Shown here piece by piece: positions 25,409-38,200 of a DNA stretch of 64,000 nt. Location: assembly GCA_009192285.1 (NCBI GenBank), contig WBVU01000018.1, positions 434,001-498,000 on the forward strand, read 5' to 3'. The notes under the pieces are model-generated. The model ran no database searches, was not told the DNA's origin, and saw only the letters and a program-made list of their open reading frames with translations. The DNA is from Morchella semilibera. Taxonomy: Eukaryota > Ascomycota > Pezizomycetes > Pezizales > Morchellaceae. Position 1 is the first letter of the stretch, and each line of letters begins with the position of its first letter. Made by a program: the position numbers and the translations under genes.

Positions 25409-28400
25409 TCCTGAAGGCTGGCTTTGAGTGGTCTTCAAGCGAAAGTATCAGCAAGGAACTGTATGATGATACTGAGGTCGAGATGCCCGAGCGTTTCGCA
25501 CACAATGTTTCCCCCGTTCCAGTGAAAGGCCGCTGAGGATAAAAGGTACTTTGTAGAGAGTAGTAGTAACGCCTAAATTGTAGAAAAGTATGATGACGAT
25601 GAAAGTTCCTGTACCGGATTGGAGGACCTGGAATTGGACGGATTCTAGGGTGGAAGACTGCGTAGGAAGTAATAATGGGGAGTTATGATTAGCAACCGTT
25701 CTAGCTTGCGGCAGTGAGGATGCACGCTGATTGGGAGGGTGATGCGCTGGCAGTCTGTCTATGCAGTGCAGAACACGACACTACAACACTGCCGATCTCA
25801 ACTCACTATCGAATTTTCAAGGGATACATGTATTTTATTGTAATTTTTTCCTTTACCTTTTTTCTTTTCTTCTTTTCAAACACTGCCCAGCTGGGGGTAG
25901 TGAAAGTTACGTTACGACTCCGAAGATTTGCAACCCTTGTGCGGATTATTTTCGTCGTGCTTCTTCTGCTGCTTGATGACGGAACAGTTGGTACCGTACC
26001 GGTATGTATGTGGTGCTGTTGTCGATGGTGTTCCTGCTGCCGCTGATGCGACTGCTACTACTGGGACTACCTACTTCCCACCAGGTACGGTCTTTTTTTT
26101 TTTTTTTTTTTTTTTTCCTCTCCTTGGAAGATAGTTCTTACCCTGAGTTCCAAAGAAGCCCACAAATAGACCCGGATTATTCGTCAGGGGACAGTTAAAA
26201 TAGCGGATTCGGTAGCAGCAAAGTCAGCTGCTTTGCCTGTGAAGCCAGTTAATAGTCAGCAGCCGACCCTTTTGAGCGTACACGGGTTCCCAGCCCTACG
26301 GGAACAGACGCAGGACAGATAATCAAACAGGTCTAATCAGACGGTCAAAAAAAAAATCCAGAGCAGTACAGCCTGAAGAATGAGATATGACGAAGGTAAC
26401 AGATTCTTGGGATTTCACCTTGCTATATTTTTTGGGGGGGAGTAACAGCAACCTTTTTCCTTCTAAAGGTGGGGGGGGAGGGGCCAGCTGAAATATGATT
26501 GGGCGCGAAATACTGGGATTCAAGTGAAGAGTTCTGGAGATGGCAGCGGGGGTCGCAGGGCAAGGCCAAATAGGATTTTTTTTTTTGCTGGGCAGGGTTT
26601 GGGTTTGGGAATGAGAACCGCTCAGCGACGCCCAGAGACGCACCGAAGCCTTAGAAGTGTGGAGGCAACACAAAAGGGGAAAGACTTGGGCGAGTGTCTC
26701 AAGAGATGCATTCCGGCCCACACTATCGGACAACCATAGCCGGTGTGGCAGACCCTTTCCGCGCGCGAAAGGTTGCTGTACCGTGATGTGTTCATTAGTC
26801 ATCAGGACGAGAATGGCGGTGGCTGGGTGCTTCGTGGGACATCCCGATTGGCTGAATCTAGTTTCACCTCAAAAGTGAAATATGTATCCATCTCCCTAGG
26901 CGCAACGTGATGTCGTCCGCAGCATTTTGAATCAAGGAAACACCTTGAACTGTAGGGGAAAGGAGACCTACATACGTAGGAAAAATGTAAGTACAAGGTA
27001 CTCTACTCTAGTACATGTAATATACATATGTAGGCCGAGTCTGATAATGCACAGATCGATATGCAAACTCAGATCATCTGTTGTCATTTTGCAATGTGGT
27101 TTTGTTGGGTCTATCAAAACTTGTAGATAGAGTAGAAGAGAAGACATTCTGATATCAACTACATGTACATGTAGTTTCCAAACAGGTATCCTTTTTTTCT
27201 TTCCTATCGATTTCTCCGAGCTTAGTTAATGGCTTAAAATAAAAAGCCATCGCGACATCTGGGTTCTAATACCCACATCAGTGCCCCTCCGGGCACACCG
27301 TCCGCGTCTCACAGAGCCGAATAATTGTTTTTTCCTTTCTATCACACCTTTCCTGTGAACCCGATCCTCAACCCCTTACTCCGAGTTTTTACCGCCTCGG
27401 TTTAGAAAGACTTATGTCTCCAGCCACTGGCTATGTCAACGATCCCGATCCCCCCCAGATTGGAAAAACAAGCGTGGCCAGATACATCACTTCAGAATTC
27501 GAGCCCGTACAAAGAGTACGGCAAGGCGTTCACGGGACGGAACTTGTTGAGGACTCAAATAATGGGCAGGGTACGGGCCGCTTGTTGATAATTGATATCT
27601 CTTTGATATCGGATCAGGTAAAGCACGGACGAGAATGAGTCTGTTTTTAATGGCAGACGCGATGGGTCGTCGTGCTCACGCGGACGCATAACGCGGGAGC
27701 ACGGGTTGGTCGCAGAAAATCTTCTCGCCAAATCCTTCGAATGTTCTCATCTCATCTCATCTCGACCGATCTTCATTGCTTCATTTCGCTCCGAACCCTG
27801 CTTGGTCCCGCCCACCCTCGCTGCAAGCAACCACACGCAGGTGTCATACCTTCTCCCCGCTCCTCTAATACCGTCATTTGTTTTTTGCCTTCTTCGGCTC
27901 TGGAGTTTTGCCCCGCTGATTTCTCTTTGTTTTGTTTTGTGCCCTGTCGTTGTCTCTAGCCTATCCCACTGTGGATGGCCCTTCTAGTTCATCGACTCGC
28001 TTGTTCACTCCCTGGCGACAGCAGCACGTCACTTCAGGTACCAGGAACGAAACCCATATCGGATGGTTCGTTGCACATGCCAGCGATAGAATAATATAAT
28101 TTCACAAGCCTAAGCCGCTAATAAAATTAAAAATCGCAATAAAACGAAGTGTATACCTAGGAAGTACTGTCCAGGATCCAAAGAGAAACAAATTACGGGA
28201 AAGAGAAAGAAATTTTTGGAAGCGCGCGCTGTTCACGTGGGCCCAGAAGTTTGAAACTAGCAGTCTGACATCAACCGAAATGAGGTTATGCGCAACACTT
28301 CGATAACCGATCTGCACGCCAACTTTATGTTCCTTTTGTTCGGTTTTAGTTGCTTACACATGGCGCACGGACAATTAACAGAAAATCCAGGGATAGCAGG

Positions 28401-29364
28401 GGCGGTTCTGGATTCAGGGTAAGCGTCTATGGTAACCATTATGAGACCGATGAAGTTATGGATAATAATATTTACTAGGTTAAGCGAATAAACTTACCAA
28501 CATACATGTATTGACAAATAACAAGCAGAGAGTCCTTTCTACAAAGGGAAGCCTTCGTGTCTGAGGTTTACGAAAACTGCCTAGCTTATATGATTGATTA
28601 CAAGGATACCAGCTAACCGCACGGGGAGCCTTGGTGTTCGTGATGGGCTCGCAACGCGGTGACTGGTTGCACCTCCGGGTTCCAGTGGCTCCTTAACGGC
28701 TGGCAAACGTTGGTATTGGAATGAATACGATCTTGCATCCCGACTTGTTATTTATGGTTTCAAGGCCTATACATGTGGGTTTCTGCAATCATGTGTCCAA
28801 AAAAACGTTCTAATGCTTAAGCTTCTTATTTTCCGTGCAGGTTCCCGAACACAAAATTACCCGTGACAGGCCGGTTTTGTGCGATCGTGGGGCCTCTCGT
28901 ACCTCGTATTTTATGGGATCCGATTCATAATTACCATCGGAACAACCTGTAAATTGCTTGGCTGGAGCGACGGCTGTTACAAGCTAACAGTTAATATCTG
29001 CAGATCTTTATGGTAAGTTTCGTTAGATACATGTACAGAAACTCTGGTTCCGAACTTTCTGCATCCACTCACCTCATTTCCGGTAACTCCTAACTGCCGT
29101 ATTGCATAGAACCGACTAGCCTCTCAGAAGTTTTCAACGGCAATACATAATTCATCACGTGCTTTAGCCTGCATAATCTGGATGCGGCATATCGATTTCG
29201 GTTACGCATGCAAGCGGATCGGTCGCATTCCCAAACCTTGTTTGTTCGAGTCCTTACACGACGATACTAGGCTTTTACGCGGTCACTGAATGGAGTCTGG
29301 AAAAATAGAAACCTGTGGAATCGCTTGTTACTAAAAGCCAATTCAAAAAAATACTGCTATGCGA

Positions 29365-29390
29365 CATCAAGGGAATTTGTTCCCTTGATG
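29365..29390. repeat. Perfect 11-bp inverted repeat (hairpin)
   Basis: CATCAAGGGAA and TTCCCTTGATG are exact reverse complements separated by TTTG. It lies in the gene-free region, so a role as a gene terminator is not supported. A weaker palindrome (GGGAATTATTCCC) at 32192-32204 has loosely similar flanks. Confidence 0.6.
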
Positions 29391-32300
29391 ATGCTATTAT
29401 CTTTAAAGCCGTATATATATTATACAGCCCTTAGCATTATACCCGCGTACGTTCCGAGGTTTAATTATAACCTATAAACTATCCACAGGTCATCTGTAAT
29501 CATCGGGTTGGGAAATGATATCAACTTGTTTTTATTTCAAATGAGGAGACAGGAACAGCATACCTAGAGTGGCTGAGCTTACGGGCTTTATCGATAGGCT
29601 CAGTTACATACAGCAATGTTAAGATTGATTGGTTACCCTCCTCTACAATACACAACGTCAGTTCCTTATTCTGATCAACTAATCCAAGCTAATCCCCTTC
29701 GGGTCAATTATTTAAAGATTATTGAATTTTTATGTAAGCACGGAACATCTCCAGAATTCGATGAACGTACGTACGCCAGGCAAAAAAAACACGCATACAC
29801 GATCATCTTGGGACCGGATGTAGAAATTATCTTCTTACCCTCCCGCTAACCAATAGTATTTTAGGCAGAAATTTGAGTATCAAGGGATTCAAGCTAGATG
29901 AGCATTTGATTGTCAAGGGTAGGTTTTCGTATCTTATTGGAGTTCAGCTTTGAGGACGTTCCCAAAACCTAAAAATTAAAATAAAGGTAATAGAATGTTT
30001 GATTCGGCTTGGACTTTCTAGCGAGCCTAAAGAACAAAGCCCGCGGAAGGTAAAAACCCGGGGAGACGGACTCCGATAACCAGGTCAGCTCGATACCAGG
30101 CAACAACATGTGCTCAATGACTGTGTTTCTAGGCGATGTCTAATTCAGTCAGATGCCTCAAGTTGACATCTGACGATGCTGGGGTTCTCTTACCGGTTTA
30201 GTGAGACTATTTTCGCAGCCTCGAATCACGGTCGGCACTCCGGGTATTCACCGCAGACTGAGTGATTAGCGCTGCAGTCCAATACAGAATCTACGGGGGG
30301 GAAGGCAGAAGTGGAAATGTTGCCTCAGTAATCTAGGGGCTATGTATGGCTTAAATTGTTACAAAGAGCTGGACCCCATCTCATCCATAGCCTCTCACGA
30401 ACCACGCCGTTGGGTGCATATCCTAGCTCGCTGTGATACAGATCGTGCGAGACGCGTGGGCCCCTGCTTCTGCTTCATGACAGGAGGAAGGCACAGTAGA
30501 AGGCATAGTGCGTGCCCTGGATACGTGGTTGATTGGTTGTGGTGGAGATTGCCAAGATGATGATCGCGGTCACGAACTGTCACTCGGTGACGATCTTGGA
30601 CAGTAATGGCTTTGGGGCATGCCCAAGGCCTTTATAGCCTATTGAAAGGTGTTCTACATAGCCATGAGCAGGTTTGTAAAGACATGGCGGTGAAGCGAGA
30701 CGATCGAGTGGCGATGATGGCGATGGTGTCGCTCTGTAGCGGTCTCAAAACTTGTATACACAAGACATGCGGATGCGCGCAACAGATATGAGTCTTATAC
30801 ATATCACTTCGTTAATCATCACACGCTGGGTCCCAAGGTCCCCATTTCATATCACGCGTATCAACTTCAGCGTGGATCACAATCCATCACTCGGGCCAAA
30901 TTATCCTAAGGCCGGAGCAGCGGTGAGACATTTCCTCCGCTCGCGGTTCCGCCGACCTCACGCTGGGAGAATGTTTATCCGCGCTAATATACTTGCAGGA
31001 GACCTCCGATTTCCGGTCGGGTCGGTGGTTGGTTCTGTTTTATGATATTAGGGATTTCATGCTCCAGCCAATCTAATTGGTGCTTTGCCTTCGCGTGCTC
31101 TCATTGGTCAAGATCAGGATACAAGTCTCGCGCCAAAAGCTGAGTTTCAAGGATTATTGACCGCAAGAGAATAAAAGTGGATATTATTTGCTTTGTGAAA
31201 TCATGTGGGCGCTACAGTTGCCCGTCAGTAGTACTAGTTGATCTAGCTATGAATAGCCTATGATAGAAAAAACCGCAGAAAGCGCATAAAACAGTATCCT
31301 TAAGTGCGTATCACTGTAGTTTAATAGAGTGCTCTGATCATCTCTGTAACGCTATCATACGTTATAGTAGTTTATTTCACTCGGGATGGCGGTTATCGGC
31401 AACTATTGGCGGAATTTTCCTGCTTTCAGGTATAATATTCCTTCCTAGCAATGATGAGAACAGACCACTATCTCTGTTTCATGACATCTCACCGGCCTCT
31501 CGCCGTCAAAAATCCCTCACTAATTAAGCCATGATAGAAAATACTAATACATACATGTAGGTATTCTCATTATGTACTTCCATCCATCCGGTCGGCCAGT
31601 GCGTGCCGAATCTCCACCCTGCGAAGACCGAACCATAATGAAGTACCAGCGCGGTGGCCACGGGTCATGGCCGTTTCATTTGAATATCATATGGGAACTG
31701 AACAAGTTGGAATTATGGTGGCGCCTCTATGGGCAATTAACTTAATTTCTTTTTCTTTTTTCTTTTTTCTTTTTCTTCTTCCCTTTTTTTTTTTCGAGGG
31801 GGGGCCGAGGGGAGGACGTGGCGGACAAAATTCTACTTTAGTACTAGGATATAAAATGTCGGTTCGGTTTACATACTTTTATAAATTTTTATGGCATTGC
31901 ACTGTTCTTTGCAGGCTTTCCTTGCCAGGATCCTCTACCCACGATAGCGGTCATGTGGGAAGCATAATTAATGCGCGACTACAACAGCGGAGATCCATTG
32001 CACTAGAGCAGTGAGGGCTAGCCGAGAGATGTTCGCTCTGTAATACTCCCGTTACGTTTGTGCTTGTAAAACATGTTTCCAGGACACTGATTTAAAATCG
32101 TACATGTGCTATTATGTCTCAATGATTATTGATTCGATTTCTAGGTGGGGAGCACAAGCTCGATGCTCGTAAAACTGCTCGGGAAATAACAGGGAATTAT
32201 TCCCGCATGATAGCTATGATAGTGATGTGGTTACTTCAAGATGCCTGATAATCTTAACGTTTTTTCTCCATAATTTATATTATAGTTAGCCCTCAATTTC

Positions 32301-33959
32301 TGAAATTTCGATAATTACGATCCACGTATGCACACCAGGGACTAGCTAGAGATCGTCATATATCCCGAAAGGAGCTCGTGGATTAAGTTTGCAGTGATAT
32401 GTAGTTTCAGAACGCTCCATCGGGTACCCTTTCCCAGTCGGCTGACCACCCGGTTTTAAAAAGGAATAAATAAATAAAAATTCATACATACATAAGCGTG
32501 CACCCGGTATATGGATCTTACAAGTGCCAGCTTCGATCATTGTGTATGCAAAAGCTAGGAGTTTGGCTGGGAGTTTGAATCGGTGTCGGTGCGTGCAACG
32601 ATTCTCGAATTGTAATAACTTTTCAAGGAATCGGAGCTTTTGTATCAAGCACCGATTGTACACATGAATAGCTACATACATGATGTACTTACATTTTAGT
32701 TAAGACACGTATTTGGGTGCTGTCTCCCCTGGGAATTACGGCAATGCATCGTGATGGAAGTTACTACGCGGGGGTGCATGTTTCAGATCGAGTGATAGAG
32801 TATGATGTTGGCACCCACGTCCCCCTTCAACACGGCAAAACTTAACTCTCTAACAAGCTTGAAACCATACCATACTGCAGAAGCCGATTAAGACTCTCAA
32901 GGGGATCTAGGCCAATTATATTAAAGCTATTCGAGCCCCACACCACAAGCCACAGTAATTACTTTTTGGACAAGTTAGAACCTCGTGTGCAAGGCCAACA
33001 AGCAGGATTCGTGTTTCATGAAGCTGCACTCGGGCTCCGCACACGTGGTAGAGCTTGGTACGAAAATAGTCCTGAATATGTAGTTCCGTACACAACTAGA
33101 GTATATGTAGGCATGATAGCTGAAAATGACACCAAGTAGTTGACTGCTCATTTATCATGCAAATATCTTATACTTCACTGGCCGAGACTCCACGGACAAA
33201 CCTGAGGTCATAAGTTTGGATGGTGAGCTGAATGCTTATTGGGCGCATTTGCGGCGGATTCCGAGGAGTCAGCTCTGCGCATATCACAACTTTGATATGG
33301 CGCTTTAAGCGTATGTTTTCTTCTGATAGAGGCAGTGACAGATATTGACGCTTGTCATGGTAAATAACTGCAAAGGTATAAAGAAAATAATAATAATAAC
33401 TTCACAAGCCGGGCATTCGGATAAGCACAGAGAGATAAGAGGAACTGTGTATTGGCAAGCTTCATGATCATAACCCTGTATATAATGTGAGTGATGATTT
33501 GTGAACTTACCAACAAGGTTTATCTAAATACATAGATAGCTTTATAAAGCTAAACTAATTATAATTCTACTAGTTGCATAATGATGATGATGAGAAGGTA
33601 TGGGTACATGTATGTAGTGACGATGGTGTCGATGACGATGAATACAAGCTGTAACCGTTGGACAATTCAGTTATAGTACACTATTGTAAGAATCATTGGT
33701 TCCCTATTCGAGATAGAAGTAGGTATGTGCAGTTAATCTATTTCTTTGCATACAGGAGAGCAAACTATCATAGAAAAAGCAAGCACATACTTACATGTTA
33801 AGATATGAAACCCAATGCATTTATCTGTACATTGAAATTTCTTAATCCTATCAACTGTTAGTGAATGAAGTCTACATGCAGATGCAAGGCCCCGTACTAA
33901 TGCGTGCATCCCTTCCTTAGTCCTGTTTTCAAAACACTATGATCTTGTTGTCGCCTGCA

Positions 33960-35292
33960 TCAATCCATGTGGCGCTTCGCGAGTTTCTGGAGCTCATGAC
34001 AAATAAGGCACACCAGAGCTAAAGGACACAAATCTCCGATAAGTAATCTAGGATTAAGCAATACATAGCAGAGCAGGATATGCAAGTTCACATCCCAAAG
34101 GGGGAGATAACAATGACCTACATGCTCCACCATCCCACCATGACAATACACCTTCACCACATCTCCAGTTTCCTCGTCCAAGAACGCATTAACAGGCCCA
34201 AGCCTACCATGCTCCACATTATCCTTTAATATATTCCAGAAATTAACCTTCTTATTAGGGTCCTCCCAGGCCCTCATGTCGACCCTCCAATGACCTCTCT
34301 CCCACTTCCTTAATTCCCTAGTTTGAGCCCGCTTGAGCTTCTGGTACTTCCCCACCAAGAGGTCCCCTACTTCTGTCATCTCTCGCAGTTGTCGTGTTAT
34401 GAGGACTGGTGAAGAGTTTGTATCCGGGGGAGGGGAGATTAACTCGTAGGCCCCTCCAGCAGCGAGGAGTATCCTTAGCGGAGGTGATCTCGGGTTATTG
34501 TTGTTTTGGACCGAGGGCAAGACATAATTAGAATGCAGGGAGCTTAACGAGTAGTCTGAGGTGGCTAATGAAGACTCCGGGCGTGGGGACAGTGGGGCAA
34601 GGGTGCTCACGGTTGGTGGTGGGTTGTAGCAGAATGAAACACCCGTAAGCGTCGGGAAAACCGTTGCCTCTGTCTCATCGATATATCCCTCTTCAGCGCG
34701 AGCTGCAGGTACAGCGAATGGATCACTGGGCAGCGAGGGTTGTGAGTCTGGGATACTGGCAGGTGGTGACTCCCATGAATCGAAGCGGGAAGTGGCATAG
34801 CTGCTGTCGGATTCAGTTCCATCCTGAGCTGGTGTTAGGGGCCTGGGAGATTCTGTCGAGCCTGCGTTTTCAACTATGTCCCCTTGAGTGCTTCTAGTAG
34901 TCAGTAGAGGGGATATTCCTCCACCGTAATCAATGAAGGGCGATAATACGCTAGGTATCATATATTGCCCATCTATACTAGCTGTAACAAATTTAGAAAA
35001 AGCTCCAATTTATTTATATGTAGATATTGAAGTAGACAATACATTTCACACTTTTCTCTAATAATTCTTCATGAGAACCCCCATCTGCAAGCGTAGGTAA
35101 TGTCTCCTCATCAAGTTTTGGCGCGCTCGATACTCTTTCTCTCTTTTTAGCAAAGGCAAGGCTAGCGATATGCGTTCTCTCCCCTGGCATAAACCCAAGG
35201 ATTGACAGTGCCTGTGCTCTGATTCTATCATCCTCGCTTTTGGAAGTCGGTGCCGCCGAATGGACAAGAATTTCAACGCGTGCTTCGGACAT
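33960..35292 (-). CDS. Conserved-looking fungal protein of unknown function
   Basis: Predicted 420 aa in two exons, 35292-35052 and 34981-33960. The intron is 70 nt, with donor GTGTGA and acceptor TTGTTACAG; phases close. The N-terminus (MSEARVEILVHSAAPTSKSE) looks ordered, and a long Ser/Pro-rich disordered middle follows. Near residues 290-370 is a basic helix (KYQKLKRAQTRELRKWERGH) and then WRVDMRAWEDPNKKV and GRLGPVNAFLDEETGDVVKV, with VEHVGHCYLPLWD. I recall similar pieces in uncharacterised ascomycete proteins but know no function. The last 48 residues are strongly hydrophobic (LHILLCYVLLNPRLLIGDLC). They may be a real membrane segment, or intron sequence if the gene splices again after YLPLWD. 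It is isolated, with no close neighbour to suggest a role. Confidence 0.7.
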
Positions 35293-38200
35293 CTTGGTTC
35301 CTGGGGAAATGCATGTTCAGGTTTGAAATTTTGGATGTTGTCAACCTTGATGTTGTACCTCGCTTACCATGTAGTTACACATAGGACGTGGTCGGCTTGG
35401 CAAGCACATGGCCTACATGCACGCAGGTACTCTACATGTAGGTTTAGGTACCACATGTATATATGTGATATGCGCCTGTATATACACTATCAAAAGAGGG
35501 GAATTAATGGTATTGTAGTATTACTAGCGGATCCACTTCCTTTTTTTGTACTGTAGATACTGTATATATAAGTATATATATGTAGCAATACGGGATCGTG
35601 CGAATTAAATTGGACTCCTAGCATTATACCGTACCAATACCGTAGATATAAGGTACTGGCTTTTCTGGTACTGTAATTACAGTGTTTGCGGTGCCAGATA
35701 ATTACATGTAATTGCTATACCATCAATTGCAAAGTATAATATAATAAGTACATACACACACTTATACGTATAGCGATACGTTTTCATTCAAGCACCAGAA
35801 ATCACCAGGAACCAGGCATGTACATGGCAATAACTAAGCACCACTCAATTAAGTTCTATGGTTCCTGAACACTAACGACTACGGCCATTACCAGTGACAG
35901 GCTAATTAGCTGATCGATGCAACGTCTCGGAGATTCAGGTTATTTGCGGATAAAATGATCTAGATCAGATCAGATCTAGATGATATGAGCTCTGTCCAAT
36001 ACAGTCTTTCACGAATAATGTCAGTTGACGAACAGGGATTCCGAGTATCGCAAGAAACAGCCAACCTGCGAGATCTCCAGTCCTTTTAATTTCTATTGGC
36101 CTAAAATCCCCTGTTCGTCAACTGGCGGTATTCGTCAAGCGATGGTGGACGACTGTACTCTGCCATCTAGGCTCGTTCCTGCTGTCTGTAGGGGATGGGT
36201 ACGAGACTACATTGACTTCACCTGTTTGGTTAAGTTTCTGTAAGCCCAAGTCCGAGCACCAGCCAACCAAAAATACAGTAACAATACGCTAACGGATAAT
36301 TATAGTAGTAATGTACAAAGGAGTTCGGTCGTTTTTAACTATTGTACTCGCGGCAGGTAAGAGGTACCGAGTATGCAAAACTTGAGATGCAATTCTTATT
36401 GGGTTAAAAGAGGGAAATACACCAATGCAGTGCAGCTGCATTTTCGGGTACTTGTTGCCTGTCGCGAGTACTCCTCATTTCACAACATTTCCGGACCTGA
36501 CTGGGTCTGCATACCACCAAAATCTGGTTGATATGCACGAACATTGCCCATTCGCAGATCCAGAACGCTATGAAGTTGCGAGTGGAAAGTGTAGCTTAAT
36601 CGGAATAGTGTTTCGAACCACCTACTGGCTTAGGTTTCCCTTGCTCATGCGTGTTAATACCTGTCAAATAACGGCCATGGGTTTACCCCTCCACCTGACA
36701 GGTACGCTGCCGCTATGTTGCCGGTGTTTCGAGCTCATAGCAGCCGGCATACCTGCCAAGTACTGATTTTTAGGTTGTTTTTTAGGATCCGTCGTTCTTT
36801 TGGAGACCGTTTTACGTTGAAACAGGCTGGCCCGTTGGCAGCATTGTACTTCGCTGATTACATACACTAGGATATCATCCATACATGTAGCTATGGTTGT
36901 CGTGGGTTGACTTAGAATCTTATTTTGAGTGACAAATATGCTACATATAGTCACACTATAGCGAGTGATAATTGATGACCAAGCACTCAGCGCAGGTTTC
37001 CCACCGGTTTCTAGAATATTAATTAAATAATCGAGAAAGTACACACATATATACGTTGGCTACTACCTTTAACTACTTGTAGTGATCCCATTTCCCAGAT
37101 GAACATACTCAAAGGTGGGCACAATACGTAGAAAGAACTTTGCATATGCAAGCTTGTAAGGATAAAGTTACTACCACTCTGACCAATATTTGTCGCCTCA
37201 AGATTACTGGGTTTTTATTTACTTTTTGATACCCCGAGTATACATAATCAGCAGCCCTGTTTTGTCTCAGGCCTAGGATTTCTCATACTGGACACGGCAC
37301 CGGTTATGGCATCCAAAAAGTGTTTGTGGCGGCTAGCCTGGTAGAGCTCAGGTGTTTCTGATGGTTGTAATATGTTCTCTATTTAATAAAATCTCGATCA
37401 TACATAATAATCCATACCGAGCTAGTACAGATGGGTATTGTACCTCCAGGAAACACTCAGTAAATATTACTGCCTTATCATATTGTCAACCAAGCGTTTG
37501 AAAATTCAACAGAAATGGTACGCCGGGCATTGGTCCAACCTCTCATGTGATGATCACGATTTTCTCATCGAGCTGTAATGGCACCTCACGACCCGAGCAT
37601 CGCACAAACTTAACCTAGTAGTCCCCGGTTTAAGCTGTGTCCTCATGTACGAGTAGGCTGGTAAAGGACGGGCCATTTTGTTTCAAACAAGGTGGTCTGA
37701 TCTTTGAGCAAATAGTTTCTTTGCGATTAACGCCGTAGATGACACAGTCTGTCGGACGTTCGCATCGGATTGGATTGGATTGTAATCCTAGGCATGATGT
37801 CTCAGCGAATGAGAAACGAACAGCCAAGCAATCAGGTAAAGAAATTTATCGGTCCACCTCTTCAGCCAATGATATACCGCCCAACTTGATCGAGACTTCC
37901 CCTCGCTTCGGGTCCTTATCAACATTGACATAATAGTAACCTCGGGCCGGAATTTCCTGCTTTATTGGAGTTAATTACGCAAATCACACATGCTGAAAGT
38001 AGGTTCACCACGAACATTCCGCCCCAATGTAAACGGACCGGAGTCTTCTCCGATATTCATTGTAAAAGGATAATGGAACGTTGAAGCACATTATACCCAA
38101 GTTTGACCAGCCTCCAGGTTTCAGAAAGATAATGCGTTGAGATTTGTGAACCCCCACATGGTCTTCTATTATTTAAAAGATGATATTAAAATTTCATAGC

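Larger units (their letters stand above)
24468..33959. other. 9.5-kb gene-free region upstream of HAP2
   Basis: The first 1-1.5 kb should include the HAP2 promoter and leader. Beyond that I find no open frame, singly or spliced by eye, that I recognise. The longest frames (about 27414-27638, 27672-27987, 29616-29849, 30342-30560, 30752-31045 and 31667-32014) are under 120 codons and look random. Homopolymer runs lie at 25280-25293 (G14) and 26093-26116 (T24). TACATGTA palindromes recur (25825, 27012, 27160, 27166, 28503, 29028, 31552, 33605). I see no transposase, reverse transcriptase or paired terminal repeats here. Non-coding RNA genes or old decayed repeats cannot be excluded. Confidence 0.4.

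Noticed and set aside
26755-26773. Near-palindrome CCTTTCCGCGCGCGAAAGG
   Set aside because: Single short palindrome without related copies or a nearby gene boundary; likely chance.
27233-27285. tRNA-like signals (TAGTTAATGG resembling an A box and a GGGTTCTAATACCC stem-loop)
   Set aside because: The T-like loop has six bases instead of seven, and no acceptor stem pairs across the ends. Not a supported tRNA.
27414-27638. 74-codon frame with a GKTSVARYI segment that recalls a nucleotide-binding loop
   Set aside because: The leading glycine of a P-loop is missing and nothing else in the frame supports an NTPase.
36425-37044. Overlapping frames of 113 (+) and 126 (-) codons
   Set aside because: No recognisable motif, no splice context, and the two overlap on opposite strands. 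Neither can be supported as a gene.
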